NCBI GenBank assembly: GCA_016295225.1
Contig: JAEDLP010000059.1
Location: 1-10,766 of the forward strand
Source: Oscillospiraceae bacterium
GTDB lineage: Bacteria; Bacillota; Clostridia; Oscillospirales; Oscillospiraceae
DNA length: 10,766 nucleotides
Direction: 5' to 3'
Below the pieces are notes generated by a model. It ran no database searches and was not told the DNA's origin. It was given only the letters and a program-made list of their open reading frames with translations. A program made the translations under genes and the position numbers. Numbering within the stretch: position 1 is the stretch's first letter; every line of letters begins with the position of its first letter. This document shows, one piece after another, positions 1-5,614 of the stretch.

Positions 1-284
1 GTGTTCTCCCAGTGGCGCAGGTCAAACCGGGCGCCGTCGTTCATGGACAGCCAGCCCCAGATCTCCTTTCCGGGCTTTTCCCGAAACAGGGACAGCAGGC
101 ACCGGGCGATGACAATGATGGCGAAAATGATCGCCACCACCCGCAGAACGCCGCAGGCCACAGGCAGGACTATGTCAATGACCGCCCCCACAGCCTGTCC
201 GGTCTCCGCATTGGCCAGAGCCGAACGAACCTGGTCGGCCAGTTGGGTGAAAATCAACTGCAAACGGATGAGCAATTCCTGCAT
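1..284 (-). CDS. Membrane-anchored protein, probable FHA-domain protein (N-terminus only)
   Basis: The frame is open from an ATG at 284 to the left edge, giving 94 residues and continuing outside the window. The start is set by a strong AAAGGAGGG ribosome binding site just upstream. Residues 1-30 form an amphipathic stretch rich in Leu, Gln and Ala. Residues about 34-66 are strongly hydrophobic and read as one membrane segment, followed by a basic stop (FREKPGK). The last residues, EIWGWLSMNDGARFDLRHWEN, resemble the first strands of an FHA (phosphothreonine-binding) domain as found in Oscillospiraceae proteins with a short N-terminal anchor. That match is from memory, and the diagnostic GR..S and N residues lie outside the window, so the FHA call is inference. 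If right, the domain would face the cytoplasm and read Ser/Thr kinase phosphorylation, often near cell-division or cell-wall genes. It is divergent from the alcohol dehydrogenase gene. Confidence 0.55.
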   Translation of the reverse strand, partial: MQELLIRLQLIFTQLADQVRSALANAETGQAVGAVIDIVLPVACGVLRVVAIIFAIIVIARCLLSLFREKPGKEIWGWLSMNDGARFDLRHWEN

Positions 285-348
285 ACGTCCCTCCTTTCTC
301 CGGCGGTATGCTGCCGGGTACACAGTATCGTTGCTTGAGTAACTTCAT

Positions 349-376
349 ATTATAGCAGAAAAAACGGAAATAACAA
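349..376 (-). promoter_or_regulatory. Sigma-A promoter for the leftward FHA-like gene
   Basis: On the minus strand the -35 is TTGTTA (376-371), followed by a 16-bp spacer and a perfect TATAAT -10 (354-349) preceded by TGC, an extended -10. Transcription would start near 342, giving a leader of about 58 nt before the ATG at 284. Confidence 0.65.
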
Positions 377-429
377 GCTGAGGGATGCCGTGGCATACAT
401 TCCCATATTTTCAGATGATACAATATATT

Positions 430-473
430 TATCAACAAGGTATCAAGAAACTATGACATTTCTATGAACCCAT
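430..473. repeat. Four direct repeats phased at exactly 11 bp
   Basis: Four consecutive 11-mers start at 430, 441, 452 and 463: TATCAACAAGG, TATCAAGAAAC, TATGACATTTC and TATGAACCCAT. Each starts TAT(C/G)A followed by A or C, and the rest varies. A weaker fifth unit (TACAATATATT) precedes them at 419. The array ends 8 bp upstream of the proposed adh -35. Conserved half-units separated by one helical turn are the arrangement used by OmpR/PhoB-family response regulators and some other activators. The function here is inferred from layout only. Confidence 0.5.
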
Positions 474-481
474 CCACGACC

Positions 482-511
482 TTGCATCCCCACGGTCATA
501 TGTGCTACACT
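482..511 (+). promoter_or_regulatory. Candidate promoter for the alcohol dehydrogenase operon
   Basis: TTGCAT (482-487), an 18-bp spacer and TACACT (506-511), the latter preceded by TGC to give an extended -10. The -35 is weak (TTG plus three mismatches), which fits a promoter needing an activator bound at the phased repeats just upstream. The start point would be near 518, about 31 nt before the ATG. Confidence 0.45.
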
Positions 512-548
512 GATACCAGAAAATCCGTCCCGAAAGGAGGACTTCCCC

Positions 549-1598
549 ATGAAAGCATTCGCCTATCTCGGCAGCGGCCGGGCCGGATGGATCGAAAAAG
601 AGCGGCCCCGGGCCACCGGGTTCGACGCGGTCATCCGCCCCCTGATGGTGGCCCCCTGCACCTCCGACGTCCACAACGTAGCCATCGACTGTCTGAAACC
701 AAACCGCATCCTGGGCCACGAGGGTCTGGGGGAAATCGTGGAGGTGGGAGAGCTGGTCCGGGACTTCCGCGTGGGGGAGATTGTGGCCATCCCTCCGGTG
801 ACGCCCGACTGGCGAACCGTTCCCTCCCAGCTGGGGGCCCACCAGCACTGCAGCGGACTGATCACCGGGCAAAAGCTCTCCAACTCCGAGGACGGGCTTA
901 TGGCGGAGTACGCCCTCATCCGGGACATTGACGCCAACGCCGCCCGCATCCCCGAACAGGTCTCCCACGAGGCCGCCGTTCTGGCGGCGGACATGCTGAA
1001 CACCGGACTCTACGGGGCGGAGTTGGCCGACGTCCAGCCTGGCGACACCGTGGTGGTCCTGGGCATCGGCCCGGTGGGCCTGATGGCCGTTGCGGGGGCA
1101 AGACTCCGGGGAGCCGGACGCATCATCGCCATCGGCAGCCGCCCCCACTGCGTGGAGCTGGCAAAATTCTACGGGGCCACGGACATCGTCAATTACAAGG
1201 ATGGCAACGTGGAGCGGCAGGTTCATCTCCTCACCGACAAGCAGGGGGCTGACTGCTGCATCTGCGCCGGAGGCGGTGACGACGCTCTGGGCCAAGCGGT
1301 GGCCATGGTCCGCTGGGGCGGCACGGTGGGCAACGTGAACTACTTCACCACCTACGGCGACCTGCCCATCAACAACGTTCGCTACGGATTCGGCATGGGC
1401 AACAAAACCATCCGGGGGGGCGAATGTCCCGGCGGCCGGGCCAGGATGGAGCGTCTGTTAAAACTCATCCAGTACGGCCGGGTGGACCCCACCCCTCTCA
1501 TCACCCACCGGTTCACCAGATTGAACCAAGTGGAGGCGGCCTTCCGGCTCATGGAACGCAAGCCCCCGGAGCTGGTGAAGACCATCGTCACGTTATAA
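549..1598 (+). CDS. Zinc-dependent secondary alcohol dehydrogenase, NADP(H)-type
   Basis: A 349-residue medium-chain dehydrogenase very close in pattern to the Thermoanaerobacter brockii / Clostridium beijerinckii secondary alcohol dehydrogenase (about 352 residues), which interconverts secondary alcohols and ketones in the cytoplasm. The catalytic zinc ligands are visible: Cys37 (PCTSDVH), His57 and Glu58 (LGHEG), and Asp148 (AADMLNTG). The Rossmann glycine motif is GIGPVG at 172-177. Gly196-Ser197-Arg198 and Tyr216 match the residues that bind the 2'-phosphate of NADP in the T. brockii enzyme, so NADP preference is inferred. The four-cysteine structural zinc site of many alcohol dehydrogenases is absent, as in this subfamily. 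The start is set by AAAGGAGG at 534-541. An rRNA methyltransferase gene follows 36 bp later with no terminator seen between, so co-transcription is likely. The physiological substrate cannot be read from sequence. Confidence 0.92.
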   Translation: MKAFAYLGSGRAGWIEKERPRATGFDAVIRPLMVAPCTSDVHNVAIDCLKPNRILGHEGLGEIVEVGELVRDFRVGEIVAIPPVTPDWRTVPSQLGAHQHCSGLITGQKLSNSEDGLMAEYALIRDIDANAARIPEQVSHEAAVLAADMLNTGLYGAELADVQPGDTVVVLGIGPVGLMAVAGARLRGAGRIIAIGSRPHCVELAKFYGATDIVNYKDGNVERQVHLLTDKQGADCCICAGGGDDALGQAVAMVRWGGTVGNVNYFTTYGDLPINNVRYGFGMGNKTIRGGECPGGRARMERLLKLIQYGRVDPTPLITHRFTRLNQVEAAFRLMERKPPELVKTIVTL

Positions 1599-1634
1599 CG
1601 TTACTACCTTATTATATTAAAGGAAGAAAGTATC

Positions 1635-2468
1635 ATGGAAAGTTTATTTCGCTGTCCCATCTGCAGGGCGGCTTTGGACCGACAGGACAATCGCTACCTC
1701 TGCCCCGGCGGCCACAGCTTTGACCGGGCCGCCGCCGGGTACGTCCACCTCCTCCCCGCCAACAAGATGCACTCCAAAGACCCCGGCGACGACAAGGGCA
1801 TGGCAACCGCCCGGAACCGTTTCCTCTCCGGCGGCTATTATCAACCCCTCTGCGACGCCCTCGCCCAACTGGCCCTCCAATACACCTCCGAGACCGTGTC
1901 CGTCCTGGACTCCGGCTGCGGCGAGGGCTACTACAGCGCCGCCATCTACCAGGCTCTGGCTCAGGCAGGCAGGAAGGTCAACCTGGCCGGCGTGGATCTG
2001 TCCAAGCACGCCCTCCGCCGGGCGGCCAAGCGGGAGAAGGCCGCAGAGTTCGCCGTGGCCTCGGTCTACGATATTCCCGTGGCCGACCGCAGCGCCGATC
2101 TCATCCTCAACTGCTTCTCTCCCCTGGCGCTGGAGGAATTTCTCCGCATCCTGAAACCCGGCGGGGTCTACTTCTACGTGGTCCCCGGGGAGAAGCACCT
2201 GTGGGAGCTGAAGGAGATCCTCTACGAGAACCCCTACCCCAACACGGAAAAGCTCACCCCCTACGAAGGCTTCACCTATCTGGAGGTCCGTCCGGTGGAC
2301 GGGGTCATCCATCTCCCTGACCAGCAGACCATCTCCGACCTTTTCCAGATGACCCCGTACTTCTGGAAGACCCCCAAGAGCGGCACAGAGAAGCTGGCCG
2401 CCCTGGACTCCCTGGACACTGCCATCTCCTTCCGTATCCATGTCTTCCGAAAGGATGGGATGCCATGA
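1635..2468 (+). CDS. rlmA: 23S rRNA (guanine-N1)-methyltransferase, RlmA family
   Basis: A 277-residue protein with the RlmA architecture. An N-terminal zinc finger has Cys7, Cys10, Cys23 and His27 (CPIC...CPGGH). A linker containing AAAGYVHLLP and a GDDKGMATAR segment follows, then a class I SAM-binding fold with the glycine motif DSGCGEGYY at 92-100. The family methylates N1 of a guanine in helix 35 of 23S rRNA: G745 for the Gram-negative RlmAI type, G748 for the Gram-positive RlmAII (TlrB) type, where it affects tylosin-class macrolide binding. A Gram-positive host suggests the G748 type, but the sequence alone does not prove it. The start is preceded by AAAGGAAG at 1619-1626. The stop codon overlaps the next start as ATGA at 2465-2468, indicating translational coupling to the HAD gene. 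Confidence 0.88.
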   Translation: MESLFRCPICRAALDRQDNRYLCPGGHSFDRAAAGYVHLLPANKMHSKDPGDDKGMATARNRFLSGGYYQPLCDALAQLALQYTSETVSVLDSGCGEGYYSAAIYQALAQAGRKVNLAGVDLSKHALRRAAKREKAAEFAVASVYDIPVADRSADLILNCFSPLALEEFLRILKPGGVYFYVVPGEKHLWELKEILYENPYPNTEKLTPYEGFTYLEVRPVDGVIHLPDQQTISDLFQMTPYFWKTPKSGTEKLAALDSLDTAISFRIHVFRKDGMP

Positions 2469-3106
2469 CGAAACATATCTTCTTCGACCTGGACGGCACC
2501 CTCACCGACTCCGGGCCAGGCATTATGAACTGCGCCCAGCTGGCCCTGGACCACTTCGGCATCCCGGTGGAGAGCCGGGAGCAGCTCCGGGCCTTCGTAG
2601 GGCCGCCCCTGCGGGTCTCCTTTGAGGGCTACGGCCTGGACCCGGATCAGGTCCGGGAGGCCATCCAGGTGTTTCGCGGCCGGTACATCCCCATCGGCAA
2701 GTTTGAAAACGAGCCCTACCCGGGCATCGAGGACCTGCTGGCCCGGCTCCGGGCCGAGGGGCATCGGCTGTATGTGGCCACCTCCAAGCCCGAGGTCACC
2801 GCCCGGGAGGTGCTGGACCACTTCCATCTGAGCGAATACTTTGTAGAGATCTGCGGGGCCGACCTGAAGGACCAGCGGGACACCAAGGACCAGGTGATCT
2901 CCTATCTGCTGGGCAAGGTGGGCAGGCTGGAAAACGTGGTCATGGTGGGGGATACCCACTACGACGTCCTGGGAGCCAAGGCCCACGGCATTCCCACCAT
3001 TGGGGTGACCTGGGGGTACGGCACGGCTGAGTCCATGGAGCAGGCCGGGGCCGTGTCCATCGCCCACACCATGGAGGAACTGCATGAGATGCTGAACCGC
3101 GCCTGA
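2465..3106 (+). CDS. HAD-family hydrolase, phosphoglycolate phosphatase-like
   Basis: A 213-residue haloacid dehalogenase-fold phosphatase with all four motifs. Motif I is DLDGTLTD, with nucleophile Asp8 and acid/base Asp10. Motif II is VATSKP with Thr106/Ser107, motif III is Lys141, and motif IV is GDTHYD with Asp163 and Asp167 for magnesium. A helical C1 cap lies between motifs I and II (residues about 17-85) and carries FVGPPL at 44-49, seen in Gph/PpaX-like members. Likely substrates are small phosphoesters such as 2-phosphoglycolate, pyrophosphate or nucleoside monophosphates; the exact one cannot be assigned. Its ATG sits inside the stop of the upstream rRNA methyltransferase, so it probably depends on that gene for translation. 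A strong hairpin ends the operon 36 bp downstream. Confidence 0.85.
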   Translation: MTKHIFFDLDGTLTDSGPGIMNCAQLALDHFGIPVESREQLRAFVGPPLRVSFEGYGLDPDQVREAIQVFRGRYIPIGKFENEPYPGIEDLLARLRAEGHRLYVATSKPEVTAREVLDHFHLSEYFVEICGADLKDQRDTKDQVISYLLGKVGRLENVVMVGDTHYDVLGAKAHGIPTIGVTWGYGTAESMEQAGAVSIAHTMEELHEMLNRA

Positions 3107-3142
3107 CGGGGTTGATTCCCGACACGGATTGCGGCCCCATTC

Positions 3143-3191
3143 TATCCATAACAAAAGGGAAGGCTTTCTGCCTTCCCTTTTGTTATGGATA
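3143..3191. terminator. Bidirectional terminator between the HAD gene and recR
   Basis: Perfect 21-bp inverted repeat, arms 3143-3163 and 3171-3191. A further C-G pair leaves a 5-nt loop (TTTCT). The core GGGAAGGC/GCCTTCCC is flanked by A-runs on the left and T-runs on the right, so either strand yields a stem followed by U-rich RNA. It lies between the convergent HAD gene (ends 3106) and recR (ends 3199) and can serve both. Confidence 0.9.
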
Positions 3192-3198
3192 ACGCTAT

Positions 3199-3804
3199 TT
3201 ACATCTCTCTGCGGCCCTCCAGGGCGCGCATAAGGGTGGCGTCGTCGGCATATTCTAAGTGGCCGCCTACGGGAACGCCGTAGGCCAGACGGGTGACTTT
3301 GACCCCGAATGGCTTGAGCATCCGGGAGAGGTACATGGCGGTGGCCTCCCCCTCGGTATCCGGGTTGGTGGCCATGATGATTTCCTGGATCTCCCCCTGG
3401 GCCACCCGCTCCAGGAGGGACTTGATGTGCAGGTCGTCAGGGCCTACCCCGTTCATGGGGGACAGAACCCCGTGGAGCACGTGGTACTTGCCCCGGTACT
3501 CCCTGGCCCGCTCGATGGCGATGACATCCTTGGGATCGGCCACCACGCAGACCACCGAGCCGTCCCGCTTCTCGCTGGCACAGATGGGACACAGACCGTC
3601 CCCCTCCGTCAGATTCTGACAGACGGGACACAGGGCGATGGACTGCTTGGCCGCGAGAATGGCGTTGGCGAAGATCTCCACCTCATTCTCCGGCAGGGAC
3701 AGGACGAAAAAGGCCAGCCGCTGGGCGGTCTTAGTGCCGATCCCCGGCAGGCGGGCAAACTGCTCCACCATTTTTTCCAAAGCTGGGGGAAAGTATTCCA
3801 TCAT
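3199..3804 (-). CDS. recR: Recombination mediator RecR
   Basis: A 201-residue RecR, close to the usual 198-201. In order it has a helix-hairpin-helix (LPGIGTKTAQRLAFFVL, about 19-35), a four-cysteine zinc finger (Cys59, Cys62, Cys72, Cys75), a Toprim domain (about 80-175, with ATNPDTEGEATAMYL) and the C-terminal signature VPVGGHLEYAD. RecR works with RecO and RecF to load RecA at single-stranded gaps. The position of the first Toprim acidic residue (E. coli VVES) is Ala87 here; B. subtilis has Gln, so loss of catalysis is normal for RecR. Two tandem ATGs exist. The first (3804) overlaps the rpe stop; the second (3801) has better spacing from GAGGTGA and aligns with other RecR N-termini, so the protein may start one residue later. 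It is coupled to rpe rather than to the common dnaX-ebfC partners. Confidence 0.96.
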   Translation of the reverse strand: MMEYFPPALEKMVEQFARLPGIGTKTAQRLAFFVLSLPENEVEIFANAILAAKQSIALCPVCQNLTEGDGLCPICASEKRDGSVVCVVADPKDVIAIERAREYRGKYHVLHGVLSPMNGVGPDDLHIKSLLERVAQGEIQEIIMATNPDTEGEATAMYLSRMLKPFGVKVTRLAYGVPVGGHLEYADDATLMRALEGRREM

Positions 3805-4448
3805 TCACCTCGTAAGGTTTTGATGGCCGCCGCAGGGTCGGCCGCGCCGTAGACCGCGCTGCCGGCCACCAGCACGTCGGCCCCGGCCTCGATGACCAGC
3901 GGGGCGGTGTTGGGGTCCACGCCGCCGTCCACTTCCAGGCGGCAGTCGGGGTTATACTCGTTGATATACCGGCGAATGGCCGCAATCTTGGGAAGCTGGT
4001 CGGCCATGAACTTCTGGCCGCCGAAGCCCGGCTCCACGGTCATCACCAGGATCAGGTCCACGTCCTTGATGTAGGGCAGGACAGCCTCAGCGGCGGTGAT
4101 GGGCCGCAGGACAATACCCTTCTTCACCCCCCTGCGGTCCATGGCCTCCAGAGCAGCCTTGATGCCGGGGGGCATATCGGACTCCAGGTGGACAGAGAGC
4201 AGGTCGGCGCCGGCGTCGGCAAAGGCGTCGATGTAACGCACAGGCTTTTCGATCATCAGGTGGACGTCCAGAAACATGTCGGTGGCCTTCCGCAGGGACT
4301 TGACCACGGGAACGCCGATGCTGATGTTGGAGACGAACATGCCGTCCATCACGTCCACATGGAGCCAATCCGCGCTCTGTACCTTCTGGACCTCACGGCC
4401 CAGGTCGGCAAAGTCAGCGGAGAGAATCGAAGGTGCGATTTTGATCAC
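3801..4448 (-). CDS. rpe: Ribulose-phosphate 3-epimerase
   Basis: A 215-residue TIM-barrel epimerase interconverting D-ribulose 5-phosphate and D-xylulose 5-phosphate in the pentose phosphate pathway. Metal-binding residues are His30 and Asp32 (LHVDVMDG), His63 (DVHLMIEKP) and Asp174 (LEVDGGV). Ser7 (APSILSAD), the phosphate-gripping loop VEPGFGGQKF and the final GSAVYG are all present. The start is GTG at 4448-4446: an in-frame TGA lies three codons upstream (4457-4455), so no earlier start is possible, and AAAGGA lies about 10 nt upstream. The gene runs into recR with an ATGA overlap. Upstream is a long leader with a terminator-like hairpin, so expression may be set by attenuation. Confidence 0.96.
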   Translation of the reverse strand: MIKIAPSILSADFADLGREVQKVQSADWLHVDVMDGMFVSNISIGVPVVKSLRKATDMFLDVHLMIEKPVRYIDAFADAGADLLSVHLESDMPPGIKAALEAMDRRGVKKGIVLRPITAAEAVLPYIKDVDLILVMTVEPGFGGQKFMADQLPKIAAIRRYINEYNPDCRLEVDGGVDPNTAPLVIEAGADVLVAGSAVYGAADPAAAIKTLRGE

Positions 4449-4742
4449 AAAATATCATTCCTTTCTCCGAAATCTGCCGGCAGGACCTGTCGAAGGCCGC
4501 CGGTTCAGCGCGAGAGCACAAACGATCCGCCCGCCGCATAGGATACGGCAAGCGGCGGCGGGGTACGCCCCGCCCAAGAGCCCCGGGACCGCTGTAGCTT
4601 TCCCTTCTCCCCGGACCGGCCCCTATGGCGACGACCCGGACGGCCAGCCGCATAAAAAATAGAAACTGGAACGAAGCACTTTGGCCGCCGACCCGGAAAC
4701 AGGTCGGCGGCCCGTTCCAAATACCGGGAAATCGGGCTCGTT
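4449..4742 (-). other. Long GC-rich structured leader upstream of rpe
   Basis: About 294 nt between the proposed leftward transcription start and the rpe GTG, with no credible gene. Reading frames crossing it are Arg/Pro-rich and have no ribosome binding site. After the hairpin at 4667-4719 it holds further inverted repeats. One is GGCGGGG-TACG-CCCCGCC (4557-4574). A second is CCGCCGC...GCGGCGG (4531-4537 with 4552-4558), which shares bases with the first so the two exclude each other. A third is the palindrome CTGCCGGCAG (4474-4483), close to the rpe ribosome binding site. I do not recognise a known riboswitch or T-box consensus. Mutually exclusive stems suggest a regulatory leader, but this is inference. 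Confidence 0.45.
4654..4719 (-). terminator. Terminator-like hairpin with U-tract in the rpe leader (attenuator or sRNA end)
   Basis: On the minus strand a 7-bp outer stem (TGGAACG/CGTTCCA, 4713-4719 with 4667-4673) encloses an 11-bp perfect GC-rich stem (4702-4712 with 4683-4693). The inner stem has an 8-nt loop, and 9 unpaired bases lie on the 3' side. It is followed directly by GTTTCTATTTTTT (4666-4654), the layout of an intrinsic terminator. It starts only about 24 nt after the predicted transcription start, so it would yield a 90-nt RNA unless read through. A competing GCCCG/CGGGC pairing (4733-4737 with 4710-4714) could act as an antiterminator. Confidence 0.55.
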
Positions 4743-4748
4743 TTGTCT

Positions 4749-4777
4749 ATTCTATCTGTCTTTTTCCTTGCTGTCAA
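4749..4777 (-). promoter_or_regulatory. Leftward sigma-A promoter for the rpe-recR leader
   Basis: On the minus strand, a perfect TTGACA (4777-4772), a 17-bp spacer and TAGAAT (4754-4749). The start would be at 4742-4743. No other plausible -10 is seen between here and rpe, where the DNA is very GC-rich. Confidence 0.8.
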
Positions 4778-4790
4778 TGGAAAGGAGTTC

Positions 4791-4819
4791 TTGACAGGAA
4801 ATGTTCCTACGGTTAGAAT
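4791..4819 (+). promoter_or_regulatory. Rightward sigma-A promoter for xpaC-telA-TPM
   Basis: A perfect TTGACA (4791-4796), a 17-bp spacer and TAGAAT (4814-4819). The start is near 4826, about 53 nt before xpaC. An inverted repeat AGGAA-ATG-TTCCT (4796-4808) sits in the spacer and is a candidate operator. The hexamers are identical to those of the leftward promoter, and the two -35 boxes are only 13 bp apart. Confidence 0.85.
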
Positions 4820-4861
4820 AATAAAATGTATAAGGATGTATGCCATCCGAAACTATACCCT

Positions 4862-4869
4862 GGAAAGGA
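4862..4869 (+). promoter_or_regulatory. Ribosome binding site fixing the xpaC GTG start
   Basis: GGAAAGGA at 4862-4869 lies 9 nt before the GTG at 4879. The in-frame ATG at 4840 has only AAGGA 3 nt away, too close to work well, and would add 13 residues unlike other XpaC N-termini. Confidence 0.65.
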
Positions 4870-4878
4870 CTGACGCCC

Positions 4879-5598
4879 GTGGCGAAACTGAAAAAGCGTT
4901 CTGTCGCACCCATTTACGCCATAGCCGTGGTTTGGGTGATCTTCACCCTGATCCACCCCCTGTACCGGGTTTCCGACTACGTCTCGGCAATCCTGCTGTC
5001 GGCAGTGGCTTTCGTTGTAGCCAAAGGCATCTGGCCCACCGTGGAATATGAACTGCCAGACCCCGAACCCGCAGAGGAAGTCCCAAAAGACGAGCCCAGG
5101 GAGGAACCCGCAGAAGAGGCATCCGAAGCCGAGGAGCCCAAGGGAGAGGAAGAACCGACCTCCACCGGAGACCCCACGTTGGATGCTCTCATTCAGGAAA
5201 AGGACCGGGCCATCAGCGAGATGCGCCGTCTCAACGACGCCATCGCCGACGAGACCATCTCCGCCCAGATCGACCAGCTGGAGGACACCACCTCCAAGAT
5301 CCTGGATCACGTGATCCACCACCCGGAAAAGCAGCCCCAGATCCGCAAGTTCCTGATCTACTATCTGCCCACCACTCTGAAGCTTCTGAACACCTACGAT
5401 CGCATGGGGGCCACCGGCGTCTCCGGCGAAAACATCGACGGCACCATGGCCAAGATCGAGACCATGATGGACACCATCGTCTCCTCCTTCCACAAGCAGC
5501 TGGACGCCCTCTTCCAGGACGAAGCCATGGACATCGCCTCGGACATCACCGTCATGGAGAACCTGCTGGTCCAGGAAGGCCTGGCCGACATGGATTGA
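4879..5598 (+). CDS. xpaC: XpaC-like membrane protein (5-bromo-4-chloroindolyl phosphate hydrolysis family)
   Basis: A 239-residue protein starting at GTG (MAKLKKRSVAP). A basic N-terminus leads into two membrane segments, about residues 9-27 and 31-50, forming a hairpin anchor. Residues about 56-98 are a low-complexity linker very rich in Glu, Pro and Ala. The remainder is a helical cytoplasmic domain with the family-like block IRKFLIYYLPTTLKLLNTYD (about 155-174). XpaC was named for hydrolysis of X-phosphate in B. subtilis, but there are no recognisable phosphatase catalytic residues here, and I do not infer an enzyme. In B. subtilis xpaC is followed by the TelA homologue yaaN. The same pairing occurs here, 16 bp apart, which strongly supports the family call and a joint role at the membrane. 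Confidence 0.82.
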   Translation: MAKLKKRSVAPIYAIAVVWVIFTLIHPLYRVSDYVSAILLSAVAFVVAKGIWPTVEYELPDPEPAEEVPKDEPREEPAEEASEAEEPKGEEEPTSTGDPTLDALIQEKDRAISEMRRLNDAIADETISAQIDQLEDTTSKILDHVIHHPEKQPQIRKFLIYYLPTTLKLLNTYDRMGATGVSGENIDGTMAKIETMMDTIVSSFHKQLDALFQDEAMDIASDITVMENLLVQEGLADMD

Positions 5599-5614
5599 CA
5601 GAAAGGATACTGCT

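Noticed and set aside
385..396. ATGCC-GT-GGCAT inverted repeat near the FHA-gene promoter
   Set aside because: Only 5-bp arms and single occurrence; too weak to call an operator.
462..1295. Long open frame on the minus strand opposite the alcohol dehydrogenase (277 residues)
   Set aside because: Antisense shadow of a clear gene in GC-rich DNA; no ribosome binding site and no family resemblance. The same applies to the long minus-strand frames under rlmA (1644-2441), telA (5552-7099) and uvrB (9712-10758).
1590..1601. 12-bp perfect palindrome ACGTTATAACGT over the adh stop codon
   Set aside because: Short, with no stem-loop spacing or T-run, so not a terminator. No promoter is nearby for an operator to act on. 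Probably chance.
3259..3852. 197-residue plus-strand frame across recR
   Set aside because: Shadow of recR/rpe on the other strand, with no recognisable domain or ribosome binding site.
4414..4653. 79-residue Arg-rich frame in the rpe leader on the minus strand
   Set aside because: No ribosome binding site, odd composition (Arg/Pro/Gly), and it runs out of frame into the rpe start. Better explained as a structured RNA leader.
4667..4719. T-box or known riboswitch
   Set aside because: The TGGAACG stem recalls the T-box TGGNACCGCG at a glance, but the full T-box consensus, specifier loop and length are absent, and rpe-recR is not a usual T-box target. No cobalamin, TPP, SAM or c-di-GMP consensus was recognised either.
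4826..4873. 15-codon frame (MYKDVCHPKLYPGKD) just before xpaC, a possible leader peptide
   Set aside because: It begins right at the predicted transcription start with no ribosome binding site and shows no run of a regulatory codon; likely chance.
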